A stretch of 55,350 nt of DNA. Source: Bacteroidota bacterium. Lineage in GTDB: Bacteria > Bacteroidota > Bacteroidia > B-17B0 > Aurantibacillaceae. The stretch is from positions 1 to 55,350 of the forward strand of contig JAFDYI010000001.1 in NCBI GenBank assembly GCA_018267475.1, given 5' to 3'. The stretch's first letter is position 1; each line of letters opens with the position of its first letter. Both the position numbers and the translations under genes were made by a program. Of the stretch, positions 34,620 through 43,718 are shown piece after piece. The notes below the pieces were generated by a model. That model saw only the letters and a list, made by a program, of their open reading frames with translations. It was not told where the DNA came from and made no database searches.

Positions 34620-35273
34620 ATGAACGTTACCAAAATTATAAACCTTAAAACGCTAAAGGCAAGTGCTATAGCCGGTGTTTTGGCTCTAAGCCTTGCATCG
34701 TGTGAAAATGCACCCAATAGCCCGGGTTACGAGTACATGCCCGATATGTACCGCTCGCCTGCCTTAAAATACTACAACGAACACACCTTAAACGGCGATA
34801 CGCTTATGAGCGCTATGAAACCCGTTGCCGGTACCATAGCCCGCGGCTACATGCCCGGCGTACCTGTAGGTATGGATTATGAAAAAGCAGGAATGTACCT
34901 TCACAACCCAATACCTTACAGCGATGCGGTATTGAAAGAGGGAGAAGCTATTTACGGAAAATTTTGCGTGCACTGCCACGGCGATGCCGGTAAAGGCGAT
35001 GGTAAAGTAGGCTTAAAATTGCCAGGTGCTCCTCCGGCTTATGACGGTCCGCTAAAAGACCTTCCGGAAGGAAAAATGTTTTATACCATTACCAATGGTA
35101 AAGGCTTGATGGGCTCGCACGCCAGTCAGCTTAATGTAGAAGAGCGCTGGAAAGTAGTGTACTACGTGCAAAAGTTGCAAGGCAAAACACCGGGGCAACC
35201 GCAAGCTATTCCTGCCGATAGCACCAAAACAGCAGAAGTAAAAAACGTAAAAGATAAAACTAAAAAGAGTTAG
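34620..35273 (+). CDS. actE: Alternative complex III subunit ActE (monohaem cytochrome c lipoprotein)
   Basis: A 217-residue protein with a lipoprotein signal ending LASC (Cys 28), then the ActE-type start APNSPGYEYMPDMYRSPA. One haem site, CVHCH, lies at 116-120; the distal Met is probably in KGLMGSHASQL. The complex delivers electrons to the oxidase via such haem subunits. The C-terminus is Lys-rich. It precedes actF by 6 bases. Confidence 0.93.
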   Translation: MNVTKIINLKTLKASAIAGVLALSLASCENAPNSPGYEYMPDMYRSPALKYYNEHTLNGDTLMSAMKPVAGTIARGYMPGVPVGMDYEKAGMYLHNPIPYSDAVLKEGEAIYGKFCVHCHGDAGKGDGKVGLKLPGAPPAYDGPLKDLPEGKMFYTITNGKGLMGSHASQLNVEERWKVVYYVQKLQGKTPGQPQAIPADSTKTAEVKNVKDKTKKS

Positions 35274-35279
35274 GAAATT

Positions 35280-36485
35280 ATGAATAATCTAAACTTTACA
35301 TTTCCGCAAAAAGTCAAAACATTTTGCTTCGCACTAATGGCTGTTGGCTTTATATCAATCATAGCATCTTTTGCTGTTGATACCCCGTCGGTGGCCGACG
35401 CGCACTACCACCACACCCGCGCTTGGGCTAACATCTTAATAGGCTCTTTCTTCTTTATGGCCGTAGGCCTGGGAGCTGCCTTCTTTATGGGCTTGCAGTA
35501 CGCAGCCGAAGCCGGCTGGGCTACCTCAGTAAAACGCATTACCGAAGCCGTTTCTTGGTTTTTACCTTGGGGACTTAGCTTGATGATGTTGATGTTTATA
35601 CTAGGACACTTTGGAGTACACAATCTATACGCATTTTTTGATAAAGACGTAATTGAACACGACGTAAAAGTGCAAGAAAAAATGGGATACTTTGGAGCCT
35701 TTTGGTGGGCTAGAACCATTCTATATATGGCCGGTTGGTTGTATTTTACCCATAAACTTCGTCAAAATTCAGTAGATGCCGACCACGTTTCGGATAATTC
35801 GCACCACTGGAAAAACGTAAAATTAGGTGCGTGGTTTATGGTATTGTTTGCCGTTACCTCATCTACCGCTTCTTGGGATTGGGTTATGAGCCTTGACATT
35901 CACTGGTTCTCTACCCTGTTTGGCTGGTATGTATTTTCAGGCATGTGGGTTAGCGCTATTATCTGCATCACCCTTATTGTAGTATATCTAAGAAAATTAG
36001 GTTACTTGGATTTTGTTACCGAAAGCACCATTCACGATTTAGGAAAATGGATGTTTGCTATCTCGTTTTTGTGGACGTACCTGTACTTTGCTCAATTTTT
36101 ACTCTATTGGTATGCCGATATACCCGAAGAGGTTATTTATTTTCAACAACGCTGGGAAAACTACAAAGCCCTTATGTGGACGATGTTCTTCATCAACTTT
36201 ACTTTCCCTATGATTATGCTGATGAGCCGCGACTCTAAACGCAACTTTTGGTTCCTAACCTTTGTAGGCTTTGTTATCTTGGCTGGCCACTATTTAGATG
36301 TAATTGTAATGGTAATGCCCGCTACTGTAGGCACCCACTGGACTGGTTTAAGCTGGATGGAGATAGGCCCCTTCCTTGGCTTCTTAGGCTTGTTTATTTT
36401 TGTAGTGTTTACAAACCTTACTAAACGCCCATTGGCTGTAAAAAATCACCCATTTATGGACGAGGCTTTGCACCACAGCGTATAG
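35280..36485 (+). CDS. actF: Alternative complex III subunit ActF (NrfD-like membrane subunit)
   Basis: A 401-residue protein with about ten spans, beginning FTFPQKVKTFCFALMAVGF. It has ANILIGSFFFMAVGLGAAFFMGLQYAAEAGW and later FLWTYLYFAQFLLYWYADIPEE, typical of ActF. It is a paralogue-like counterpart of ActC in the same complex, presumed to work in proton movement or support. 56 bases separate it from the oxidase subunit II gene. Confidence 0.92.
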   Translation: MNNLNFTFPQKVKTFCFALMAVGFISIIASFAVDTPSVADAHYHHTRAWANILIGSFFFMAVGLGAAFFMGLQYAAEAGWATSVKRITEAVSWFLPWGLSLMMLMFILGHFGVHNLYAFFDKDVIEHDVKVQEKMGYFGAFWWARTILYMAGWLYFTHKLRQNSVDADHVSDNSHHWKNVKLGAWFMVLFAVTSSTASWDWVMSLDIHWFSTLFGWYVFSGMWVSAIICITLIVVYLRKLGYLDFVTESTIHDLGKWMFAISFLWTYLYFAQFLLYWYADIPEEVIYFQQRWENYKALMWTMFFINFTFPMIMLMSRDSKRNFWFLTFVGFVILAGHYLDVIVMVMPATVGTHWTGLSWMEIGPFLGFLGLFIFVVFTNLTKRPLAVKNHPFMDEALHHSV

Positions 36486-36541
36486 TAACCGTATATAGAG
36501 AAAAAGAAAAATAGAAGAATAACATTAAAAATACATAAAAT

Positions 36542-37573
36542 ATGATATTGTTGTATATAGTAGCGTTTATTTTGCTTTGCATAGCTTGCAATCAGTTGTT
36601 TAAAGTGTTTGAACTATCGCGCGACCTGCGAGGCGAACCTTTGTATAAAGTAACCGATAGCGATAACCAATTTAGCGGCAGAACCTTTTTGCTGTTCGGT
36701 ATCGTATTTTTTGGGTTTTTCTTTTGGCAACTAATAGAGTGGGGACACAAACTATTGCCAAAATCAGCTTCAGAGCACGGCGAAAAAATAGATGCCCTAA
36801 TGAACGCCAACTGGGCTATTGTAATTACTGTATTCTTAGTAGTAAATGGATTGCTTTTCTTTTTTGCCTGGAAATACCGCGGCAGAAAAGACCACAAAGC
36901 AAGCTACATTTCTCATAACAACAAATTAGAAATGATATGGACCGTTATTCCTGCTATAGCGCTGGCTTTCATCATTATTTTTGGATTAAAATACTGGAAT
37001 GAAATTATGAAAAAAGGCAGCGATCCCAATCCGGTTAAAATAGAACTATACGCTAAACAATTTGACTGGACCGCCCGTTATGCAGGAAAAGATAATGAGT
37101 TTGGTATTGACAATTACTTACAAATAAGCGGAGCCAACTCCGTAGGTTTAGATACCAACGATGCCCGTTGTAACGATGATATTTTAGTAAAAAATGAATT
37201 TCATATTCCGATAGGAAGAGACGTAGAGTTTCAATTCCGCTCGCGCGATGTAATTCACAGCGCTTTGATGCCTCACTTCCGTGCACAAATGAACTGCGTG
37301 CCCGGGCAGGTAACGTCATTCCGCTTTAAGCCCACCATCACTACGGTTGATATGCGCAAAGATCCTCAGGTGATTCGCAACATTGAAGAGATAAACGCCC
37401 TACGCGCCAAACGAGGCGATGATCCTATAGAGTTTGATTACCTATTGCTTTGTAACAAAGTTTGCGGTGCATCTCATTACAATATGCAAATGAAAATTGT
37501 GGTGGAAAGCGAAGCAGACTACAATGCATGGTTAGCCAAACAAAAAACATTTAAACAAGTAGCTAGCAAATAA
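36542..37573 (+). CDS. coxB: Cytochrome c oxidase subunit II
   Basis: A 343-residue protein. There are four predicted spans: 1-17, 46-62, 95-115 and 133-151. The CuA domain follows with the ligands visible in DVIHSALMPHF and CNKVCGASHYNM (two Cys, His and Met). There is no fused cytochrome c domain, so electrons must come from ActE/ActA haems or a soluble carrier. Extra N-terminal spans compared with classic two-span subunit II are common in Bacteroidota. Located between actF and subunit I. Confidence 0.93.
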   Translation: MILLYIVAFILLCIACNQLFKVFELSRDLRGEPLYKVTDSDNQFSGRTFLLFGIVFFGFFFWQLIEWGHKLLPKSASEHGEKIDALMNANWAIVITVFLVVNGLLFFFAWKYRGRKDHKASYISHNNKLEMIWTVIPAIALAFIIIFGLKYWNEIMKKGSDPNPVKIELYAKQFDWTARYAGKDNEFGIDNYLQISGANSVGLDTNDARCNDDILVKNEFHIPIGRDVEFQFRSRDVIHSALMPHFRAQMNCVPGQVTSFRFKPTITTVDMRKDPQVIRNIEEINALRAKRGDDPIEFDYLLLCNKVCGASHYNMQMKIVVESEADYNAWLAKQKTFKQVASK

Positions 37574-37607
37574 ATAAGAGTAAGAAATTAATTTAATAGA
37601 GAGGAAC

Positions 37608-39425
37608 ATGGAACACACACACGCAGCAACTTTGCACGGACATGATGCGCACGACCACGATCACGCGCACCACGAACACCACCAAACCTTTGTACAGAAA
37701 TACGTTTTTAGTCAAGACCATAAAGTTATTTCTCGTCAGTTTTTAATAACGGCCGTAGTTATGGCGGTAATAGCTATGATGATGTCTATCTTATTTCGCT
37801 TGCAACTGGCATGGCCCGGCGAAAAGTTTGCCATCTTCGAAATTCTTTTAGGAAAGAAGTGGGGTAAAGATGGTATTTTAGATCCGAATGCTTACTTAGC
37901 TCTTGTAACCATACACGGTACCATTATGGTGTTCTTTGTGCTTACAGGCGGACTGAGCGGCACCTTTAGTAACCTACTTATACCGTACCAAATTGGTGCC
38001 CGCGATATGGCTTCGGGCTTTTTAAATATGCTTTCGTACTGGTTCTTCTTTTTATCAAGCGTTATCATGCTTAGTTCTTTGTTTATTGAAGATGGTCCGG
38101 CATCAGGTGGTTGGACGGTTTACCCCCCTCTATCGGCCTTACCGGAAGCAATACCGGGTTCTAAATTAGGTATGACCTTATGGCTTACCTCTATGACTTT
38201 ATTTGTGGTATCTTCTCTTTTAGGTAGTTTAAATTACATTGTAACCGTATTAAACCTACGTACAAAAGGTATGAAAATGACCCGCCTGCCTCTAACGGTT
38301 TGGGCGTTTTTAATTACCGCTATCTTAGGGGTGCTTTCTTTCCCCGTGTTGGTTTCTTGCGTGTTGTTACTAATATTTGACCGCAGCATGGGTACCAGTT
38401 TCTACCTAAGCGATATTTATATTGGCGGCCGTCCGCTAGAGCAAGTTGGTGGTAGCCCCATTTTATTTGAACACTTGTTTTGGTTCTTAGGCCACCCAGA
38501 GGTGTATATCGTTATTTTACCTGCTTTTGGTATTACTTCCGAAATTATTTCTACTAACGCCCGCAAACCTATTTTTGGTTATCGCGCCATGGTGGGTTCG
38601 TTAATTGCCATTGCCTTTTTATCTTGTATTGTATGGGGGCATCACATGTTTATGACCGGCATGAATCCGTTTTTAGGCTCGGTGTTTGTATTCACTACGC
38701 TGCTTATTGCCATTCCATCGGCTGTAAAAGCATTTAACTACCTAACTACTTTGTGGCGAGGCAACATCCAATACACACCGGCTATGGTATTCTCTATCGG
38801 ATTGGTTTCTTCTTTTGTAACAGGAGGGGTAACCGGTATCATCTTAGCCGACTCTACTTTAGATATTACCATACACGATACTTACTTTGTGGTAGGACAC
38901 TTCCACATTGTGATGGGCGTTTCGGCTATCTTTGGTATGTTTGCCGGAGTATATCATTGGTTCCCGAAAATGTTTTTACGTACCATGAATAAAAAACTGG
39001 GCTATTTGCATTTTTGGCTTACTTTTATAGGAGCTTACGGTGTGTTTTTCCCGATGCACTTCTTAGGTTTAGCAGGGGTACCACGCCGCTATTACACCAA
39101 CAGCAACTTCCCTATTTTTGATAATTTAGTGGATATGAACGTGATTATTACGTGCAGTGCCATCTTAGCGGCATTTGCTCAAATGATTTTCTTAATCAAC
39201 TTCTTCTACAGTATTTTTAGAGGAGAAAAAGCATCTCAAAACCCATGGCGTTCCAACTCATTAGAGTGGACAACCCCTATGGCGCACATACACGGTAACT
39301 GGCCCGGCGCCCTACCCGAAGTACACCGTTGGCCTTATGATTACAGCAAGCCCGGATACGAAGAAGATTTTGTTCCGCAAACGGTGCCCTTAGCACCGGG
39401 AGAAGAAGACGGGGGCGAGCACTAA
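37608..39425 (+). CDS. coxA: Cytochrome c oxidase subunit I
   Basis: A 605-residue protein with twelve spans. Low-spin haem ligands are in TIHGTIMVFF and GHFHIVMG. CuB ligands are in WFLGHPEVY (with the cross-linked Tyr and the type A1 Glu) and WGHHMF. The His-rich N-terminus (about 1-29) is unusual but seen in relatives and may bind metal. It reduces oxygen to water and pumps protons. A subunit III gene is not in this window. The operon ends at the terminator 39431-39465. Confidence 0.95.
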   Translation: MEHTHAATLHGHDAHDHDHAHHEHHQTFVQKYVFSQDHKVISRQFLITAVVMAVIAMMMSILFRLQLAWPGEKFAIFEILLGKKWGKDGILDPNAYLALVTIHGTIMVFFVLTGGLSGTFSNLLIPYQIGARDMASGFLNMLSYWFFFLSSVIMLSSLFIEDGPASGGWTVYPPLSALPEAIPGSKLGMTLWLTSMTLFVVSSLLGSLNYIVTVLNLRTKGMKMTRLPLTVWAFLITAILGVLSFPVLVSCVLLLIFDRSMGTSFYLSDIYIGGRPLEQVGGSPILFEHLFWFLGHPEVYIVILPAFGITSEIISTNARKPIFGYRAMVGSLIAIAFLSCIVWGHHMFMTGMNPFLGSVFVFTTLLIAIPSAVKAFNYLTTLWRGNIQYTPAMVFSIGLVSSFVTGGVTGIILADSTLDITIHDTYFVVGHFHIVMGVSAIFGMFAGVYHWFPKMFLRTMNKKLGYLHFWLTFIGAYGVFFPMHFLGLAGVPRRYYTNSNFPIFDNLVDMNVIITCSAILAAFAQMIFLINFFYSIFRGEKASQNPWRSNSLEWTTPMAHIHGNWPGALPEVHRWPYDYSKPGYEEDFVPQTVPLAPGEEDGGEH

Positions 39426-39430
39426 AAAAC

Positions 39431-39465
39431 AAAAAAATCCTTACAATTTGTAAGGATTTTTTTTT
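39431..39465 (+). terminator. Strong Rho-independent terminator of the act-cox operon
   Basis: A perfect 15-bp inverted repeat (39431-39445 with 39449-39463) with a 3-base loop has core ATCCTTACA/TGTAAGGAT and runs of A and T on each side. It should work in both directions. Confidence 0.9.
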
Positions 39466-39492
39466 GCAATAAAAATAAAACCCCTATATTTG
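39464..39492 (+). promoter_or_regulatory. Promoter of rho
   Basis: TTG (39464-39466), an 18-base spacer and TATATTTG (39485-39492) match consensus. The TTG box overlaps the T-tract of the preceding terminator. The leader to the ATG at 39590 is about 90 bases. Confidence 0.7.
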
Positions 39493-39589
39493 CCTCCGTT
39501 TTGCCGATTATTATACATTAAAAATCTATTGAGGCGAAAATCATTCATCAAAAAAATCACTGTTATTTAATTTAAAAAAGTAAACATCT

Positions 39590-41431
39590 ATGTTTAATGC
39601 TTTAGCGCTTAGCGAAAAATCGTTACCTGAATTAAAAGAAATTGCCAAACAATTAGGTCTTAAACCTAGCGGAGCAAAAAAAAACGAATTGGTTTCACAA
39701 ATTTTAGAAACGCAAACCACACCCACTGATTCAGCAAATACAACTAACGAGCCGGCTGCTATTGGGACAGACTCTAAAACAGAAAAAACAAAACGCCCTC
39801 GTAAAACGAAGTCGGAAATACCTTCGGGTGAAAATAAAACAGAAACTGTTTCGGGTGAACTTTTTACGCAGGAAGAAGCTACAAGAACAGAAGCAAACCT
39901 TCATGTTGCATCCGAAAAAACAGAAGCCCCTCCGATTTACTCCACAACAAAAAAAGAGACAGCTGCCGAAAATCATCAAACGCAAGGGCAGCAGCAAAAT
40001 CATCAACAGCAAAATCATCAACAGCAAAACAATCCGCAACAAAACAATCCGCAGCAAAATCATCAACAGCAAAACAACCCGCAACAAAATAATCAGCAGC
40101 AAAATAACTACTCGCAACAGCCGCGTCATCAAAACAACCAGCGACATAATCAAAACCGCCATCCTCAAAATCAAGGGCAATATCAAAACCCCAATCAAGG
40201 GCAACATCAAAACCCCAACCAAGGGCAGCATCAAAACCCCAACCAAGGGCAGCATCAGAATCAGGCCCAGGCGCCGCAACCAATGCAGCCCAAGAAAGAA
40301 GACTTATACAACTTTGATGGTATCGTATTAGCCGAAGGCGTATTGGAAATTATGCCCGACGGTTATGGCTTTTTGCGCTCATCGGATTACAACTATCTGG
40401 GCTCGCCCGACGATGTATATGTGTCGCAATCGCAAATAAAATTATTTGGCTTAAAAACAGGAGATACCGTTACCGGTGGTGTTCGCCCCCCAAAAGAAGG
40501 CGAGAAATACTTTCCGCTTACCAAGGTAGATCAAATAAATGGGCGTGACCCCGCCTGGGTGCGCGACCGCGTTCCGTTTGATTTTCTCACTCCTCTGTTT
40601 CCCTACGAAAAATTAAAACTGACCGGCCACCCGCAGGAAACCTTATCGTCTCGTGTGATGGATTTGTTTTGTCCCATAGGCAAAGGGCAACGCGGCCTTA
40701 TAGTAGCGCAACCCAAAACAGGTAAAACGGTTTTATTAAAAGAAGTGGCTAACGCTATTGCGCACAACCACCCGGAGGTGTACCTTATTGTTTTGCTTAT
40801 TGATGAGCGCCCCGAAGAAGTAACCGACATGGCACGCAGCGTAAAAGCTGAAGTAGTATCTTCTACCTTTGACGAGCCTGCCGAAAAACACGTACGCATA
40901 GCCAACACCGTGTTGGAAAAAGCCAAACGCATGGTAGAGTGCGGGCACGATGTGGTTATTTTGTTAGATAGCATTACCCGCCTGGCACGCGCCTACAACA
41001 CGGTAGCCCCTGCATCGGGCAAGGTATTAACGGGTGGGGTAGATGCCAACGCCTTGCACAAGCCCAAACGCTTTTTTGGTGCCGCCCGCAAAATAGAAAA
41101 CGGAGGCTCCCTTACTATATTAGCTACCGCGCTTATTGACACCGGCTCTAAAATGGACGAAGTAATTTTTGAAGAATTTAAAGGAACCGGCAATATGGAA
41201 ATGCAATTAGATAGAAAAATTGCCAATAAACGCATGTACCCGGCTATTGATTTGCTTGCCTCTTCAACCCGCCGCGATGATTTATTGATTGATGCCAACA
41301 GCCTGCAACGTATATGGGTGCTGCGCAAACACCTTAGCGATATGACTCCGGTAGAGGCCATGGAATTTTTGCGAAGCCACATGAAAGGAACCAAAACCAA
41401 CGAAGAGTTTTTGGTAAGCATGAACGGGTAG
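39590..41431 (+). CDS. rho: Transcription termination factor Rho with Q/N-rich insert
   Basis: A 613-residue hexameric RNA helicase. The N-terminal Rho-N domain (about 7-42) is followed by a low-complexity region (about 43-235), a cold-shock-type RNA-binding domain (about 240-315, with [23 protein letters not shown]) and the ATPase core. Walker A is QPKTGKT (about 372), with [18 protein letters not shown] and [16 protein letters not shown] after it. Residues about 128-233 are almost entirely Gln, Asn, Pro and His. Such inserts are known in Bacteroidota Rho and in some can drive condensates (general knowledge). The leader of about 90 bases may allow autoregulation. Confidence 0.95.
   Translation: MFNALALSEKSLPELKEIAKQLGLKPSGAKKNELVSQILETQTTPTDSANTTNEPAAIGTDSKTEKTKRPRKTKSEIPSGENKTETVSGELFTQEEATRTEANLHVASEKTEAPPIYSTTKKETAAENHQTQGQQQNHQQQNHQQQNNPQQNNPQQNHQQQNNPQQNNQQQNNYSQQPRHQNNQRHNQNRHPQNQGQYQNPNQGQHQNPNQGQHQNPNQGQHQNQAQAPQPMQPKKEDLYNFDGIVLAEGVLEIMPDGYGFLRSSDYNYLGSPDDVYVSQSQIKLFGLKTGDTVTGGVRPPKEGEKYFPLTKVDQINGRDPAWVRDRVPFDFLTPLFPYEKLKLTGHPQETLSSRVMDLFCPIGKGQRGLIVAQPKTGKTVLLKEVANAIAHNHPEVYLIVLLIDERPEEVTDMARSVKAEVVSSTFDEPAEKHVRIANTVLEKAKRMVECGHDVVILLDSITRLARAYNTVAPASGKVLTGGVDANALHKPKRFFGAARKIENGGSLTILATALIDTGSKMDEVIFEEFKGTGNMEMQLDRKIANKRMYPAIDLLASSTRRDDLLIDANSLQRIWVLRKHLSDMTPVEAMEFLRSHMKGTKTNEEFLVSMNG
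39982..40263 (+). repeat. Coding tandem repeats in the rho insert
   Basis: Short CAACAGCAAAAT-type units at about 39982-40110 are followed by 24-base units beginning CAAGGGCA at 40172, 40196, 40220 and 40244 (QGQ[YH]QNPN). All units are multiples of three, so copy-number change keeps the frame. Confidence 0.8.
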
Positions 41432-41522
41432 TAAACCCTTAGAAGAGCGTTGCAAAAACCGCTCATATTTTTGGTACGACAGTAAGAAGCAGCCATTTGC
41501 CATTCAAATGAGGTAAGGTCAA

Positions 41523-41551
41523 TTGAGGTATTGTTTGTTTTCGTATTTTCG
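41523..41551 (+). promoter_or_regulatory. Promoter of the GlcD-type oxidase gene
   Basis: TTG (41523-41525), an 18-base spacer and TATTTTCG (41544-41551), one mismatch from TAnnTTTG. The ATG follows after five bases, suggesting a leaderless mRNA. A weak hairpin (41445-41449 with 41460-41464) upstream may end rho transcription. Confidence 0.45.
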
Positions 41552-41556
41552 CAGGT

Positions 41557-42957
41557 ATGTATCATAAAATAACACCCTCCATAATATCGGAACTAGAGCA
41601 AATTGTAGGTAAAGAATTTGTTTTTACAGACGCTGAACGCCTTAGTGCCCACGGAAAAGATGAAACAGAGCAGCTTCTTTTTATGCCCGAAGCAGTAGTG
41701 CAGCCGCGCACAGCGCAGCAAATAAGCGCTATTATGAGTTTGGCTAACACCTATAAAATACCCGTTACACCTCGCGCAGCGGGAACAGGGCTTAGTGGAG
41801 GGGCTTTACCTGTATATGGAGGCATTGTTTTGTCGGTGGTACGTTTTAACAGCATCATAGCTATTGATGAGCGTAATTTACAAGCTACGGTTGAGCCCGG
41901 TGTTATTAACGAAGTGTTTCAGCAGGCCGTAAAAGAAAAAAATCTTTTTTACCCTCCCGATCCGGCCAGTAAAGGTTCTTGTTTTTTGGGAGGCAATGTA
42001 GCCGAAAACAGCGGAGGCCCTAAATGCGTGAAATACGGGGTTACTAAAGATTATATTTTAAATTTGGAAGTGGTGCTGCCTACCGGCGAAATTATTTATA
42101 CAGGGGCTAACACGCTAAAAAATTCAACGGGTTATCATCTTACCCAACTTATGATTGGCAGCGAAGGCACTTTGGGTATTGTTACTAAAATTATAGTACG
42201 CCTTATTCCTTTACCTAAAAATAATTTGCTGATGTTGGTTCCTTTTAAAAAAACAGAAGAAGCGTGTCAGGCTGTATCTGAAATTTTTAAAGCAGGCTAT
42301 ACCCCCAGCGCCCTCGAATTTATGGAGCGCGATGCGTTAGATTGGGTAAGCAAGCACGTGGAAAGTACGATTGTAAAAATAGAAGAAGACATACAAGCTC
42401 ATTTGTTGATAGAAGTGGACGGCAACGACCAAGACGTGTTGATGCGCGAGATGGAGGCCATAAGCGAAGTAGTATCTGCATTTGATATAGCTGAAATTTT
42501 ATTAGCCGAAAGTCAAGCGCAAAAAGATGAATTGTGGAAGCTGCGCCGTAAGATAAACGAAGCCGTAAAAGCGACTGCCATAAGTAAAGAACAAGATACC
42601 GTGGTGCAACGTGCGGAGTTGCCTCAGCTTGTAAAAGGAATAAAAGAAATTGGTGCCCGCTATGGTTTTCGTAGTGTGTGCTATGGACACGCCGGCGATG
42701 GAAACCTGCATACCCGAATTATTAAAGACAACATGCCCGATGAAAAATGGAATGGCGACTACATCAAAAAAGCCATAGCCGAGATATTTTTGCTGTGCAA
42801 AAAATTAGGAGGCACCATAAGCGGCGAACATGGAGTTGGTTTTATTCAAAAAGAATATATGCACTTGCTGTTCTCAGAAAAAGAAATAAGCTTGCAAAAA
42901 CAAATAAAACAAGTTTTTGATCCTAATTTAATTTTAAATCCGGGTAAAATTTTTTAA
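41557..42957 (+). CDS. FAD-linked oxidase, GlcD/D-lactate dehydrogenase type
   Basis: A 466-residue protein. The FAD_binding_4 domain has PVTPRAAGTGLSGGALPVYGG (about 68-88) and PPDPASKGSCFLGGNVAENSGG. The FAD-oxidase C-terminal domain has CYGHAGDGNLHTRI and GGTISGEHGVGFIQK. It resembles glycolate oxidase subunit GlcD and related 2-hydroxyacid dehydrogenases. No GlcE or GlcF gene is adjacent, so it may be a stand-alone D-lactate or D-2-hydroxyacid dehydrogenase. Substrate undecided. Confidence 0.9.
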   Translation: MYHKITPSIISELEQIVGKEFVFTDAERLSAHGKDETEQLLFMPEAVVQPRTAQQISAIMSLANTYKIPVTPRAAGTGLSGGALPVYGGIVLSVVRFNSIIAIDERNLQATVEPGVINEVFQQAVKEKNLFYPPDPASKGSCFLGGNVAENSGGPKCVKYGVTKDYILNLEVVLPTGEIIYTGANTLKNSTGYHLTQLMIGSEGTLGIVTKIIVRLIPLPKNNLLMLVPFKKTEEACQAVSEIFKAGYTPSALEFMERDALDWVSKHVESTIVKIEEDIQAHLLIEVDGNDQDVLMREMEAISEVVSAFDIAEILLAESQAQKDELWKLRRKINEAVKATAISKEQDTVVQRAELPQLVKGIKEIGARYGFRSVCYGHAGDGNLHTRIIKDNMPDEKWNGDYIKKAIAEIFLLCKKLGGTISGEHGVGFIQKEYMHLLFSEKEISLQKQIKQVFDPNLILNPGKIF

Positions 42958-42974
42958 TAAGAAACAAAGAGTTG

Positions 42975-43718
42975 TTAGCTCAATTTTTTATCCAGTAATT
43001 GATACCGCTTGGTTTTTTTACTAATTTGCAAGTGCTGTAAAATATCATACGCTTTTTTTTTGTCTATTCTCCCATAGGTATCATAGGCGCTGTGAAACAA
43101 ACTGGTAAAGATAACCGCATGATGCACGGGTTTTTTTATCAAAGCAGTATATACAGGCTCTTTCAGGTAAAAAGGCACGGGGCCGGAACATTCTTTTAAG
43201 AGCAATAAACGTATTGCCTGTGTGCTGTTTTTTAATAAACCGTGCCAACTTTCTGATACGGTATTTTTATCTTCAAAAAAATGACACCATAAAGCATACA
43301 CAAGCGGGTTTGTATAATATCCTTTTTGAGAAGACAGATAGCCAACAAAGCCATTCCATATTGCACTTTTTTCGTTTTTTTTTGTGATGGTACGGCTGCA
43401 CAAAGCGCGGTAAAAAGGAACTAAAAAGTGATAATAACTAGGAAACAAATCGTACAACTGAAAGCTTGCATTTATTTTTTCGGAATTGCTTAAAGAGGAG
43501 TCCCATATTTTCTCGGAAAAATCTTGAAACAAATTCCATGTGCGAGGCGTTAATTTAGTGTCGTCGTCTTTTTTGCCGCATACACGGGCAGTAGCTCGAG
43601 CCTCGGCACTCAGCTTTTTTATATCGCTTTTGCTTAATGTATGTTCAGCAAATAATTGATGTATGGTTGGCATGAGGATGTGTTTTGAGGGTAATTTAGT
43701 CTTCGTCATCCGCTTCAT
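42975..43718 (-). CDS. Hypothetical protein (247 aa)
   Basis: A soluble, Lys-rich helical protein with no signal peptide or span. Met 1, 4 and 16 are all possible starts; the first overlaps the upstream gene by 23 bases, and the third (43673, MPTIHQLFAEHTLSKSD) begins after it. Contains aromatic stretches LYDLFPSYYHFLVPFYRAL and YTNPLVYALWCHFF. No family recognised. Overlap with the serine hydrolase gene suggests joint expression. Confidence 0.65.
   Translation of the reverse strand: MKRMTKTKLPSKHILMPTIHQLFAEHTLSKSDIKKLSAEARATARVCGKKDDDTKLTPRTWNLFQDFSEKIWDSSLSNSEKINASFQLYDLFPSYYHFLVPFYRALCSRTITKKNEKSAIWNGFVGYLSSQKGYYTNPLVYALWCHFFEDKNTVSESWHGLLKNSTQAIRLLLLKECSGPVPFYLKEPVYTALIKKPVHHAVIFTSLFHSAYDTYGRIDKKKAYDILQHLQISKKTKRYQLLDKKLS

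Noticed and set aside
39731-40331. Long frames opposite and overlapping the Q/N-rich part of rho
   Set aside because: They arise from CAA/AAC repeats read in other frames and encode only Leu/Ile/Val or Lys/Ile runs.
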